Shown: positions 41,291 through 51,330 of the stretch, piece by piece | How positions within the stretch are numbered: the first letter of the stretch is position 1 | How the letters are laid out: the number at the start of each line of letters is the position of its first letter | From: Amphirosellinia nigrospora | Lineage: Eukaryota > Ascomycota > Sordariomycetes > Xylariales > Xylariaceae | Length of the DNA: 64,000 nt | Direction of reading: 5' to 3' | Assembly: GCA_004123355.1 (NCBI GenBank) | Contig: SCHM01000004.1 | Span: 4,496,316 to 4,560,315 of the forward strand | Made by a program: the position numbers and the translations under genes | The notes under the pieces: generated by a model | What the model was told of the DNA's origin: nothing | The model's database searches: none | Seen by the model: only the letters and a program-made list of their open reading frames with translations

Positions 41291-42086
41291 ATTTGTTCGC
41301 CTCATCTTACAGATTTATAGACACAACTTCTGGTTCCTGGTTTTCGACGTTCACTGCGGCGTTGGCTTCAAAATGGAATTTGTTTCACGGTTGGCGGTTG
41401 GGTTGGGATAACACATGAGCGTTCTTGTTGTTTGCCATGATTTGTGAAACATAACAAGATGGAGCACGATTTCCAATCGCTCCGTCTCATATTAGAGTGA
41501 GAAGATACGCTGGCAGGTTTGCTTACATAGGAACCCGTGCTGGATGCATACAGCGGAGGGAAGTAAAAAAAGGGCAGGCAGGCACACCTCCCAAAGATGA
41601 TGCATGTAGTCAAATGATGATGAATGACTAGATAATAATAGATGGCGATACGAAAGAGTATTTCTTGCCGCTAGATTCGATATTAATTTGTAGTTGCGTG
41701 CCCACATGTTCTAATAGCTCTGCCATTCATAGACTAAGTCACTTGACAAATATAAAACGGAACAGATGCGATCGAGTTCAAAGCTATATCCATAGTCGGT
41801 AACCGAATCTAACGTTACATCATGTTCACGTTTCTGCTTTGGTCGTCTCTATGGGAGGATTGCTATCCTTCTTTCTGCCCCTATTCAGGGACGTTGAGTT
41901 ATACCCCGAGGGGCGTATGACATCACAACATCCTAGGTTATAGCTAAGGACGTTCCATGATGACACCTGGGTTCCCTACGAGGTAGCTCCCAAGTGGTTG
42001 TACAATGCCTTGATATTGTTGCCAACCCCCATCCATTCCAATTATGGTATACGCCATCTAAAAACCTGCTAGTTTTATCTACAGAT
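41291..42086. other. Intergenic, 3' ends of GFA1 and PRE4 facing each other
   Basis: 796 bp between two converging genes. No further gene, RNA or repeat recognised. Confidence 0.5.
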
Positions 42087-43058
42087 CTACACCGTCTGCG
42101 TGCCGTATCCCTTGATACGATCGGCGAAGGCCCAGCTCTGGTCCTCGAGCTTCTCAGTCTCACTCAACTCGACACCGTCCTTGGTCACCACGGCCAGCGA
42201 ATACGCGTCGAGAGAGCGGGCGTCACGGTAGAACAGGACCTTCATGCACTGGCGGACGCACTCGACGGCCTGCTCGCGCGTGACGGAGGCGACGGAGTCC
42301 TCGTCGGGGACCAGGCGCCGCATGATGGGCTGGGCCAGCATGCTGCCGAAGCCGGTGGCCAGCGAGGGCGACGTGAAGGTGGTGCCGAGCAGGTCGGCGG
42401 CGGCGAGGAAGGGGGCGCCCGACTCGTCGAGGCCGGCGACGAGCAGCGAGTTCCACAGCGGGTCGAACTTGGAGCGGCGGTGGTAGAGCAGCTTCTGCAG
42501 GTACTTGTGCAGGTTGCGGGCGTTGAGCGTCGGCTGCCCGCCCGTCGTCGTCGTGCTGCCCGTGTAGGCCTCGTCGATGGCGAGCTCCGTCAGGTGCCGG
42601 TCGAGGTACTGCATGTCGGACACGTCGCCACCGAACCCGACGACCGAGGACTCGGCGAAGGTGCGCAGGCGCTTGACGTCTGTGAATCGGGCTAGAGAGC
42701 CGTAGGAGGCTGTTTGGTTGGAGTGGACTACGGTCAGCCTTTATACTGGTATATACGGGGTGGTATACAGATAGGTAGAGGGATGGAGGGGAGGATATAT
42801 GTACCGACATACCTAGGTTATCTGCGGCGATCACCACGCCATCTTTGAATTTCATGCCCAGAACCGATGTGCCGGTGACGATGGGTGATTGGGTGTGTTG
42901 GTTGGGTCCATTCGTCTGCATATATGAGGCATCGTAGGCACCGTAGACGTCGTCTCTGGGCTATTGCGTTGGCGGGCTGGTGTTAGCGGGTATCTAGATG
43001 AAGTCACAGGGGTTTCTGGCCGGCTTACACGGCCCCATGCTTGCGGTCTGTGATCCAT
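42087..43058 (-). CDS. PRE4: 20S proteasome subunit beta7 (Pre4)
   Basis: Beta7 is a non-catalytic subunit of the 20S core whose C-terminal tail helps assemble the two half-proteasomes and position the beta1 site. Exons, transcribed right to left: 43029-43058 ([10 protein letters not shown]), 42813-42960 and 42087-42709, with introns of 68 and 103 bp (donors GTAAGC and GTATGT; branch GCTAAC in the first). The translated product is 266 residues, exactly the yeast length. The beta-fold begins [20 protein letters not shown]. The mature-start Thr is followed by Ser and the usual Lys33 region is altered, as in inactive beta7. Later blocks are [57 protein letters not shown] and [15 protein letters not shown]. 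The frame is clean throughout despite very high GC, unlike most neighbours. Confidence 0.95.
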
Positions 43059-43513
43059 TGTCGGTTAAAGTGGTGGAATTATATCAGTTATAAACCGTAG
43101 ACGATCGTATGGTGTTGGGTGGGTAGTAGTCGTCGGATTTATGTGAGTATGGTGGTGTGGTAGGTAGTTGAAGCTCTGGCTTGAGGTCAACCACCGATTG
43201 CTGGAGCTCTCTACGATAGCTGCCCGCGTCAGTTCGTCTGCCTTGTACAAGCAGCTAGCTCTGAGAGTTATGGGGTGTCACTAGGCTTCACAGCTGTCTG
43301 ACAGCTGTAATTCTGTACCTAGGTACTCTCCAGCCCCACTTAACTTTCACTGGTGTCTTTATATCGCTGCCATATCACTACAACCAAGGAGCCATCTATT
43401 AAGATATATTGATCATCCAAGAAACGATTCTCGGGCTGTAGCCACTTCGTAAACACCCCAGCCATTGGTGCACTCGTATGCTCTCTAATATTGAGTGCTT
43501 ACGTTAATTCATC
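43059..43513. promoter_or_regulatory. Divergent promoter between PRE4 and the HCNGP-family gene
   Basis: 455 bp separate two outward-facing start codons. GACAGCTGT/ACAGCTGTAA words near 43290-43310 form a palindromic CAGCTG E-box-like site. No PACE element was seen. Confidence 0.55.
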
Positions 43514-44403
43514 ATGGCGGGACTCGTGGCCTACGAGAGTAGCGATGAGGACGAAGAGGTGAAACCGCAACCCGTATCAGAGGTATGAGTGAATGTTGTG
43601 TGTAATCTGGACTTGGGTCCAGCCGGCGCAAAGGACAGTACTGATTGTGGTGAGGTCAGCCACTGCGGAAGACTGAATCGGTCACAGCTGACGCAAACAG
43701 CGCCCCAAGTGAGTTTTCATCTTATGCTCATATTTAAGCTCCTATCCTAAAATTTTTGCTCAGGAACCACCGCAAGGGAAACCCCAAAAGCCCAAAATCA
43801 CAGTCAAAAGCAGATGAGGGACCTGCTGTCTATGGGCCACAAATAGGTCCTTCCTCGGGGCCCAGCTTCCCACCGTTAGAAGAAGACCCGGCAGCAGAAG
43901 AACTACCGCTCCTCCCACCAGGATCACCATACACGGCGACGCGGGCGCTACTGCGCGACCTCACGCTGCCCTCGGTGCCGGACATGGACATCCCGCCGTC
44001 GCCGCCCGGCTCGCCGCCCTCGGCAGCGACGAGCAAGAAGCTGGAGGCCTTCCTCGAGCTGAAGAAGAAGGGCGTGCACTTCAACGCGCGGCTGGCCGAC
44101 ACGGCGTCGATGAAGAACCCGGCGCTTGCCGACAAGCTGATGGCGTTCGCCGAGCTCGACCACCGCGACCAGTACCGCACCACGCTCCCCGCGGATCTCC
44201 TCTGGGACCCGGACGCGTTCCCGCGCCACGCGTATAAGGAGCAGCTGCGGCAGAGCCAGAGCGATATCGCGCAGGCGAGGACGAGGACTGCCGGTGAGCC
44301 CGTTAAGTTCGTGGCGGCGGAGGGATCGTCGGTGGCTGGGGAGGATGCTAAGATGGCTCAGGCGCCTAGCACAGGGAAACGGAAGACGAGATTTGATACA
44401 TGA
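43514..44403 (+). CDS. HCNGP/SAP30BP-family protein
   Basis: The HCNGP family (human SAP30BP) is nuclear and linked to transcription repression and splicing of short introns. Exon 1 43514-43582 encodes MAGLVAYESSDEDEEVKPQP, the family's N-terminus. Exon 3 43764-44403 holds the domain: SPYTATRALLRDLTLPSVPD, DIPPSPPGSPP, FLELKKKGVHFNARLADTAS, NPALADKLMAFAELDHRDQY and LPADLLWDPDAFPRHAYKEQ, ending GKRKTRFDT. The middle exon is uncertain. An 8-nt exon (43701-43708) restores the frame and reads RPKNHRKG. A 49-nt exon (43660-43708, acceptor GTCAG with a CTGAT branch) reads PLRKTESVTADANSAP but needs one extra base. About 238-252 residues either way. Confidence 0.85.
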
Positions 44404-44828
44404 GGGACGGGAAGGGATATATGGCGCTATGCTATATTGAGAGCTGTAGCAATTTAATCAACTAATTTTTACAAGTTTGGACGAGGGAGAGTGTACCACC
44501 ATAAAAGAAATATGGCTTGGCTTATATCCCCGTGAATATTTTCAATGGCATGTGCATATGTCAGAAACGACTAACATCAAAGCGTGAATAGTAGTTTGCA
44601 ACCACATTCACATCACAGAGCATCTATGTCAAGTTGCTAAATTCCTTAGACATATAAAATTGCTGTCATAGACCGGGATATTCATCGGCCGAGGATATAT
44701 ATATATATGATGATATGTTAATACAAAGAGCGTGATTGTTCCTTCATTCCTAATTCGTCTCAATTGCACGATAATCATTGATTTCCCAAACGCCCAGATA
44801 AAACACAACAACGCTTGTCGTACTAAAC
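44404..44828. other. Short intergenic region between converging genes
   Basis: 425 bp of AT-rich 3' flank holding the 3' ends of the HCNGP-family gene and the gene on the opposite strand. A TATATATATATG run lies at 44696-44708. Nothing else seen. Confidence 0.5.
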
Positions 44829-46157
44829 TTAGACTGTGACCCCATATCTTCCCTGGGCGTGATCACATTCTTCCAAGAAACGATACACACCCTCTAGCCC
44901 CTCAAACTCTTCAGAGCAATGCTCGCCAGAACTCGCGGGCGACATGGTTGCGTAGCCCTCGGATCTGACTCCGATAGCCAGGGGTTCTCACCGATTTCTT
45001 CGAAGGCCCCAAACAACTCGTATTCTTCGGGAAAGCTATCCTCCGACCGGAGAGATCCTCCGGGGGACGTCAATGCCAACAGGCCTGGGGCGTTGGTAGC
45101 ATTCTCTGGTGCGTAAGGAAACTTTAATGCCATGGGCACGCCATCTCGGAATCAAAATTGGCATCTTCCCGTACGATGCCCTTAGTGAGACCAAGGTCAT
45201 CACATAAACATTCTACCGTGTTAGCGTCGACGCCGGGGAAGCGTACACGCAGTATATAACCTTTCTCCAGCTGGATCGGGAGGTCTCCGAGAGTGGAGAG
45301 CTTCTTGATATCAGCAAGCGTGGAAGTCAGGTCCTTCAAAGCCCGGGCAAAGTCAACAGACAGAACATCAAGGAAACCCTCGGTGTTCAGGGTGGTGGCA
45401 TCGAATCCATGGGCCTTGACGCCGGCACATGGGTAGGGGAAAGCACCGGCCAGGGGCTGAGCGAGGTGATGACCGGGTTCAGCCGGAAGTCGACGTAGGA
45501 GCCTGCGGCGTGGTGGGGCATGGCCGCCATCTTGCGGGAGGCCTCGTCTTGAAGAGCGGAGACAGCGCGGTATCGCTTCTCTCCGCGGTGGTTGAGACCA
45601 TCGAACTGCGCCTTCTGGCCTGAGATCCAGAATGCTCGCACCGCTGCAGATACGTTCTGGAATACCTGGGCCTGCGATGCCGGGGCGTGCGAGAAGTATC
45701 GGGCTCCACCGACACGCCCGGAACCGAGACCGTAGCCACCGGCTGTGCGGGGCAGGGCACCTCCGGTTAGATTCGGCCGTAAAGTGCTCGCAAACGGGGC
45801 TCGGCCAGTGAATTGGGAGATTGCCTGGCCGGTCTTGGTGTTGAGGAACTTGGTGCGATCGAACCGGGGAACCTCACTAATTCGGCCCGTGCTCATGAAG
45901 CGGCGCACGGCGGCATCGATGTTCTTGTAGGTAGAGTTCGTCGAGCTCCATCGTCGGTTTTTCTGCTGGCGAAGGAAGGCGACAGGGTGTAGTGGATGGC
46001 GAGGTTGTGTTCGGACGAAGACAGGTTCCAGAGCCGTATTGACCGGTCGTGTAGCTGTAGCCAATTTGCTCCGTATGAGCTTTGTCGCTTTGTAGGCGGT
46101 GCTACGGGCAAGCCGCAGGGCCAGCGGCGCCCATATGCCACCTATAGAGGCGACCAT
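44829..46157 (-). CDS. Conserved fungal protein with basic N-terminus (often annotated 'casein kinase II beta 2 subunit'-like)
   Basis: The start at 46157 (AACAAGATGG context) gives MVASIGGIWAPLALRLARST, rich in Arg, Lys and Ala without acidic residues, like a mitochondrial presequence. An upstream ATG at 46217 is in frame but has a poorer context. Further blocks: RRWSSTNSTYKNIDAAVRRF, SAAVRAFWISGQKAQFDGLN, HHAAGSYVDFRLNPVITSLS, DFARALKDLTSTLADIKKLS, GYILRVRFPGVDANTVECLC, and a tail FEGLEGVYRFLEECDHAQGR with a stop at 44829-44831. I recall similar fungal proteins labelled casein kinase II beta 2 subunit, but nothing here resembles the CK2beta zinc finger, so function is unknown. Three one-base frame breaks lie near 45440, 45130 and 44960; the tail lies in a third frame that reads as good protein. 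Confidence 0.65.
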
Positions 46158-48847
46158 CTTGTTCGTGTTGTTTTGCAGTCCAACTGCAAAGACGGGTTGG
46201 TTTGGGGAAGAAAGCACCGCCAGCGAGACAGCTGTGACGCACCTCTCTTAAAGCCGGCTCGGCCGGCGATCGAGTCCGAACAGCAAAGGGGCCGCTAAGT
46301 GGCGTTTTAGTGGCTGTGCGCCAAGCTTTCGCCACACATGGGGTCGTCCCCCACCTCTCCAAGCTGGGCTATAATGTGGGGCAGCCAATCGGACCCATCC
46401 ATTCTACCTACTATTTTTTTCTCATCGCGAATTTTCGTTCCCAACTTCCTTCCAGCTTCACACTTCTTATCCCCAACGACCTTCGTCCAGGCGGAGCTTT
46501 GTTGCTTTAGCTGTGAGCTGCGATCGAAACAATCGCAATTCTACTACCGAATCTTTATTAGATCAGTGACCTGTAAGTCCCTCATCCTGTTTGGTACTAT
46601 GCACCGCGCCATGGAGATTTTGCTATGATTAGTACACAATCTTGAACAATCCAAATCTTACAAGACCATGGGGATCCCTAAGCAATTAGAAAACCATGAG
46701 CAAATTAGCCTTCCGGACAGTCTTCGCGAGAACTAAAGCCGAACCGCCAGCTAACAGCGCGTGGATAGGGTTGCTTTCTCCATCTAGCCAAATTGTTGGA
46801 CGGACGAAGCCAGTCCGAACGAGTCTTTTGTAACAGTAAAAGGTAAGCCTCAAAATACATTGCATTCCTTTCCTCTCGTACCTCTCCGAGGGATGATGAA
46901 AATTCGACAAACCTAGGAATTCCTCTTTCCGAATATATCATGTCGATTTTGTTTTTTAGTTTCAGCCTTGTCTGACCTCAATCACCGGGCCTTCATACAC
47001 TTGCAATATTCTACCGAATCATTCAGCTAACTGTAATAATCTTCAGGTATGCAGTATTGCTTCATCTCAACATCACATTCACATGACGATACTTTGAACG
47101 AACGGGCGGACATAAACGAACCCTCGTCCCTTCTCTCGTCAAAACAAGGACGTACAACCCTTGGAGAGAAGGTCGGCGTGGACTTCTTGTTGATAATTCG
47201 TCAACTGATTGTGCTCCATCGTTGCTATTACGTCAATGAGTTTATGTCGTGTGCTTTGCTAATGGCCCTCGACAGGTAAACTTTTTTATTTTTCGTCTTG
47301 CAATCAAACTCTATTATGATGAGCACTATTCACACTGTTTGATCCTGTCCTCTGGATACGGAAATGAACAATCTTTAACAAAAATCTGATTTAATGAGGT
47401 TTGCAGTTATCCACACCTGGTGATCGAGAGACGATGCTAACATAGTAACTAGCCTGACACCATAAACGAAAGCCATGATTTTGTCCGTTTGGTAAATGCC
47501 ACGACTGACACTTCGCCTGTGCTAGGTAATACGTATATGAGAGAACTTAGTTGATGCTATAAGCCTAAGAGTATGTCAGACCCTTTCCCCTCCCATAGCT
47601 CAAGGCCGGTTCTGGGTCAACATCACTTGAATTTTGCAAGAAATGTGTGCTCCTGCATCAATACGAGAGAGGTTACTAACTAGGCCTTAGCTTCAAGTGC
47701 ACACCGTACTGCGAATACAAGAACCCAAGTAGCTATTGCATATAGTATAATATATGATTCCCAATCAACCTGATATTCCTGAGCGTGAACGTTGGTATCA
47801 GACCTGATAATGTTCAGACCCGACCATGCTGAACCTTAAGAATCAGGGACCGAAGTATTTACATGACGTAGATTCCTATAGAAGCCTTGGACCCCTAAAC
47901 CTTTCCCGACCTGTCGATCCCCTTTACTTGTCCACAGCTTCGAGCCCAGTCCGAGAGGTCAGCCTTATCGTTTCAGACATAGCAGGCTTGTTCGTGGTTC
48001 TCTCCGAGCTACATGGCGTCATATTATATCTGCTTACGTAAAGCGTGAATCGGTATGGGCATGATTCTCCCTTGTTCCTGCCACCTTGGTTAATTCGTCA
48101 TGTCGATCTGTCCCGATTTATTGAGAAGAAACTATCGAGAGTCCGATCCACGTAGCAATGTATACAGTATGGCGGACCTATGAGGGCGATTGCAGCGCTC
48201 GCTCTGATCCGGCCGTTTAACGAAGATCAATGCGGGGTAAAGCACGACTAAACATACGTTTCAATATCCGGATGTCACGGTGAAGGAGCGACTGTGTACT
48301 CCGACCACCGCCTTCAATCAACCAAAAGCCGAAGTAGCTTTTCCCCACAATCGGGATCAGGACCGGGTTCAAATCAGAGTTCAACGCTTGCCGGGATTCA
48401 CCTTCACCATTCCCCATTGGTGAAGTCATTCTCTGGGCTGTCCTGCTGACCAATCTGACGTCTCTTCCTGTTCTCGCCTGGCTACGGTAGTGGAACATAT
48501 TACCAATTATATACGTTCTGACTCAGTCGTACCTGGTCATACTATACGTCACAGTACTTGCATCGCGAGAATCAAACTGTGTCAGCTCTTTATTGGGAAA
48601 GCTTGGGTTTCGTTGATGCCGTACTATGTAGAGAGGGCTTTGTGTCCGTAGTTCCTGTGCTCTTGGTCTTTATTTAATGGGGGAGCTCTTCCCCGCTTCA
48701 TGTGGCATGATCTTGTACTTTCGTCTTCTCTGAATCGATTGACTGTTTGTAAACTAAGCAGTTAAACAACTAAGAACACCTACATCTAAAACATACGTAC
48801 CTAAGCATCGCCAGATTGAACGTCGGTGTCGATACGTTCTTTTCAGA
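46158..48847 (+). ncRNA. Gene-free but spliced-looking interval, possible snoRNA host transcript
   Basis: 2.7 kb with no supportable protein. It begins with a pyrimidine-rich promoter-like stretch (46395-46500) on the plus strand. Splice-like signals follow: a donor CCTGTAAGTCC near 46570, branch GCTAAC with acceptor CTTCAG near 47046, a donor GACAGGTAAAC at 47275-47285, and a perfect TACTAAC branch with acceptor CCTTAG at 47673-47690. A C/D snoRNA candidate sits right after the 47276 donor. This pattern fits a noncoding host gene with snoRNAs in its introns. It is inference from signals only. A 78-codon minus-strand open stretch at 46705-46941 looks protein-like but has no recognised relative. 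Confidence 0.3.
47309..47398 (+). ncRNA. C/D-box snoRNA candidate
   Basis: C box ATGATGA at 47316-47322 and D box CTGA at 47386-47389. A terminal stem is formed by CTC(T)ATT just upstream of the C box and AATGAG just downstream of the D box. An internal ATGAAC (near 47373) can act as C' and CTGG (47352-47355) as D'. The length of about 80 nt between stems is typical. It sits about 30 nt after a good splice donor, as intronic fungal snoRNAs do. The guide next to the D box is CTTTAACAAAAAT; its rRNA target was not identified, so the call stays tentative. Confidence 0.4.
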
Positions 48848-49357
48848 ATGGATACCTCCAAGTCACCCAACACGCAGCAGGAGAGCGCGACCACGCGTCG
48901 TCGAAGGGTGAGTTATCCCCCTCTTCCCGTCTCTCGTTCGATCTCCGGATGAACCCCTTTGTCTTTCAGTATTAGATGATTCAGACGATGGAAACTCTGT
49001 ACACTCGATAACTCATTCTCTATCTTCGCCCGCATTGAGAGCAATGACGTAGCTAATATAGACTTCCACGATAGAGCTCCGGCCCCTCGTACGAGAGCCT
49101 AATGAACTACAAGCGCTCCAACGACCCCAACTCGATGGCCCGCCGCGCCAGTCTGAGCGAGCAGAAGCCTCAGTCGGGCTTCTTCGGTTCGATGTGGCAT
49201 AAGTACGTTCCATCTCCCTCTTTTTTCCTTTTCTCTTTTTTTTTATAACCGTTCCCCTTCTTTATGCATGCAGCGTACTTAGTTTTTTATTGGATATTGT
49301 CTGCTCCTTCAATTCATTCCAACTTATCTTACTCAATTCCTTTACAGGTTGAGATAG
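48848..49357 (+). CDS. Small con-8-like conserved fungal protein, 65 aa
   Basis: Three exons: 48848-48907, 49075-49202 and 49348-49357 (codons for K-L-R-stop, split after CAT AA). Donors are GTGAGT and GTACGT, acceptors ATAG and TTACAG. The product is a 65-residue, basic, Ser/Arg-rich protein: MDTSKSPNTQQESATTRRRR, then SSGPSYESLMNYKRSNDPNS and MARRASLSEQKPQSGFFGSM followed by WHKLR. The layout RRxSSGPSYESLMNYKR...RRASLSEQKP...GFFGSMW resembles small fungal proteins annotated as conidiation-specific protein 8. I infer that relationship and do not know the function. The splice solution is frame-perfect in all three exons. RRASL is a possible PKA site. Confidence 0.75.
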
Positions 49358-50996
49358 TTAGACCCCAACACTAACCATCATAATAGTTTCACCCGCGGCC
49401 CCTCGAACCAGAACAAGTAAAAACAAACCAAAATAATAAGAAAAAATTCGGCACCAGAGTCGATGCGTTTGCTGTCTCGTAGGGATGGATGAATAGGAGA
49501 CGGACCAGCCTGGACCATTCAGTCTCCGGAAATCAAAGCTAGCTAGTTGCCCATCAATCAATCAGCCTGGCAAAAAAGCTGGCGCAGAATGTTCCTACAC
49601 TTCATTCCGAACGACAATAGGGTTATGGCTTCGGTTTTCATGATGTTATGGGCGAAATGGAGTAAACTGGGCGTTCTCGCAGTCCAACCCGATGTATAAT
49701 TACTTGCCTTGATAGTTTCGGTATCAAATCTTTGAAACGATGTTACGTAATTTCGCATGCGCTGATCTTCCAGCTATGAAGTGCAAGAGCTGCATTGATA
49801 AAGAGACATAGCGAACTGAGGCAACCACTAAGATTTGTGTAAGGGCAGTAGGATGATCGGCGTACGTATTTTGATGTTATTCTATTCGAGGTTCCGTAGT
49901 GACTTATTGAGTGAGCATTGCGGCAGAGGAGTAGCGAACCTACATCATAAACATAGCACGATGTGCATATAGAGACGGAAATAGGTGGAAGGTAAGGACT
50001 GGCTTGAATTTGAGGCTATCTAGCTATATACAAGAAGAGGGATCCAATGGCACTCTCAAACATAGACATAAACTCCCACCAGTAGCCTTCCATTGCCTGG
50101 AATAATTGTTGTTTTTTTGTTGTTGTTTTATGGGCATCTGCCTGTCGTTACCGCGAGGGAATGATGCAGACAGGTAATGACCCCGGAAAAAGAGAATTTT
50201 TAATCGAGCCGAGGGCCTTTGAGACAGGGACGGGCGAACCCGGACACCTGTCTGCAGGGAGACGCGACCAGCCCAGCCCCAAGTCCGCGTTGCCCGAGCA
50301 AAACTTCTCAGCAACAAGCGTGACCTTTTTTCGTCCTCACAGTATCTTCTCTCCACGCCTCCGGGCGGACTCTTCACAACCTCACCCATAGAGGCCCACT
50401 GGTGTGAAAAGTGGCAGAACGCTAATCAGCGTGGAGATGGGTTCTCCTCGGCCTAGTCCGAGATGCTGGCTCCGGAGCAAAGTAGCTTCTGCCGCGGTTG
50501 GGAGAAAGTTGTCGAAGGTCTTGACCCTTCAAAAAGGGGAGAACTGTTCTCACTCTCTGGCATGTTGCTCTTACTATCGCGCTTATCTCCTTCAGAAAGA
50601 AACCCAAGATACTGTGGCCACGGCGGCTATCTCGCTGGCTAAAGTTGAGCGTCAGCCCAAGATATGGATAGCCATAATCTTGGGAACCTATTCGCTCACA
50701 CGACGGCCTGCAAGTGCCGCCCAAGATGCAGTTTGAACTAACCACACCTTGGTTGTGAATGCGGCTCGATTGCCAATACATACAAGCCAATAAACAAACG
50801 TTACCTGAGAGAGATGCCGTGCACTGCGATAATCATCCGTTATCGCACCGACAAACTCGCGTTCAGGTGGCTTAAATACAATAATACGTATACTTAATAC
50901 CATGGCTGTCTCGCTCATGGTCTAATTCACAAAAGTCTCTCTGCTCATGACAATAGCTTGAGCAGAGAGACCTCTGTCATCTTTAGATGTCCAAAA
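49358..50996. other. Intergenic, no gene seen
   Basis: 1.6 kb; overlapping short ORFs on both strands around 50024-50790 show no domain character. A TTGTTGTTT run lies at 50106-50126. Nothing supportable. Confidence 0.4.
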
Positions 50997-51330
50997 TCAA
51001 GGAATCCGGATCGCTACCTCCAGGTCGTATGGAGCATAGGGCAGTTTGTTGTCATTGCCCAGGACGTCAGCCGTAACGCCTATCTCGTGAACTAAAGCAG
51101 AATTAGTATGCTACTCAAAGCTCCACACGATGATTTCGTACCAACCTCGAGAGTGGTCTATCGAGGGCCCAGCCATTAACGCCAGGGTCGGCTGTGAGCA
51201 CGACCATGAGAGTATTACCATACCAACCATGATCCATTGAGGCATCTCATTCAGCCCGAAGGTAGTTTGTCGAGGAGCCACTTGTCTTCATCGTCAAAGT
51301 GGCAAAACCAGAAATTTCGGCGCGAAAGTA
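50997..51330 (-). CDS. C-terminal part of an unidentified protein-coding gene
   Basis: Two protein-like blocks lie in a row on the minus strand. The first (about 51145-51330) reads YFRAEISGFATLTMKTSGSS, TNYLRAE, then MDHGWYGNTLMVVLTADPGV and NGWALDRPLSR. The second (50997-51091) reads VHEIGVTADVLGNDNKLPYA and PYDLEVAIRIP with a stop. A candidate intron (donor GTTGGT or GTACGA, acceptor CTGCTTTAG) lies between them, but its phase does not fit without a one-base change, and a stop interrupts the first block. The beta-rich character and a Trp/Tyr/Asn pattern suggest a beta-sandwich C-terminus. I do not recognise the family, and I cannot find the N-terminal part upstream at 51331-51900. It may be a decayed gene. 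Confidence 0.35.

Noticed and set aside
42223-42921. Long opposite-frame ORFs over PRE4, including a 233-codon plus-strand one
   Set aside because: They are shadows produced by the very GC-rich PRE4 exon; composition is Arg/Ala/Pro only.
44829-46157. Identification as a true casein kinase II beta subunit
   Set aside because: The zinc-finger cysteines and acidic loop of CK2beta are not visible; the label is only inherited from database naming habits.
47490-47850. Further C/D-box-like pairs downstream of the snoRNA candidate
   Set aside because: The C boxes deviate, the distances are too short (30-45 nt) and no terminal stems form.
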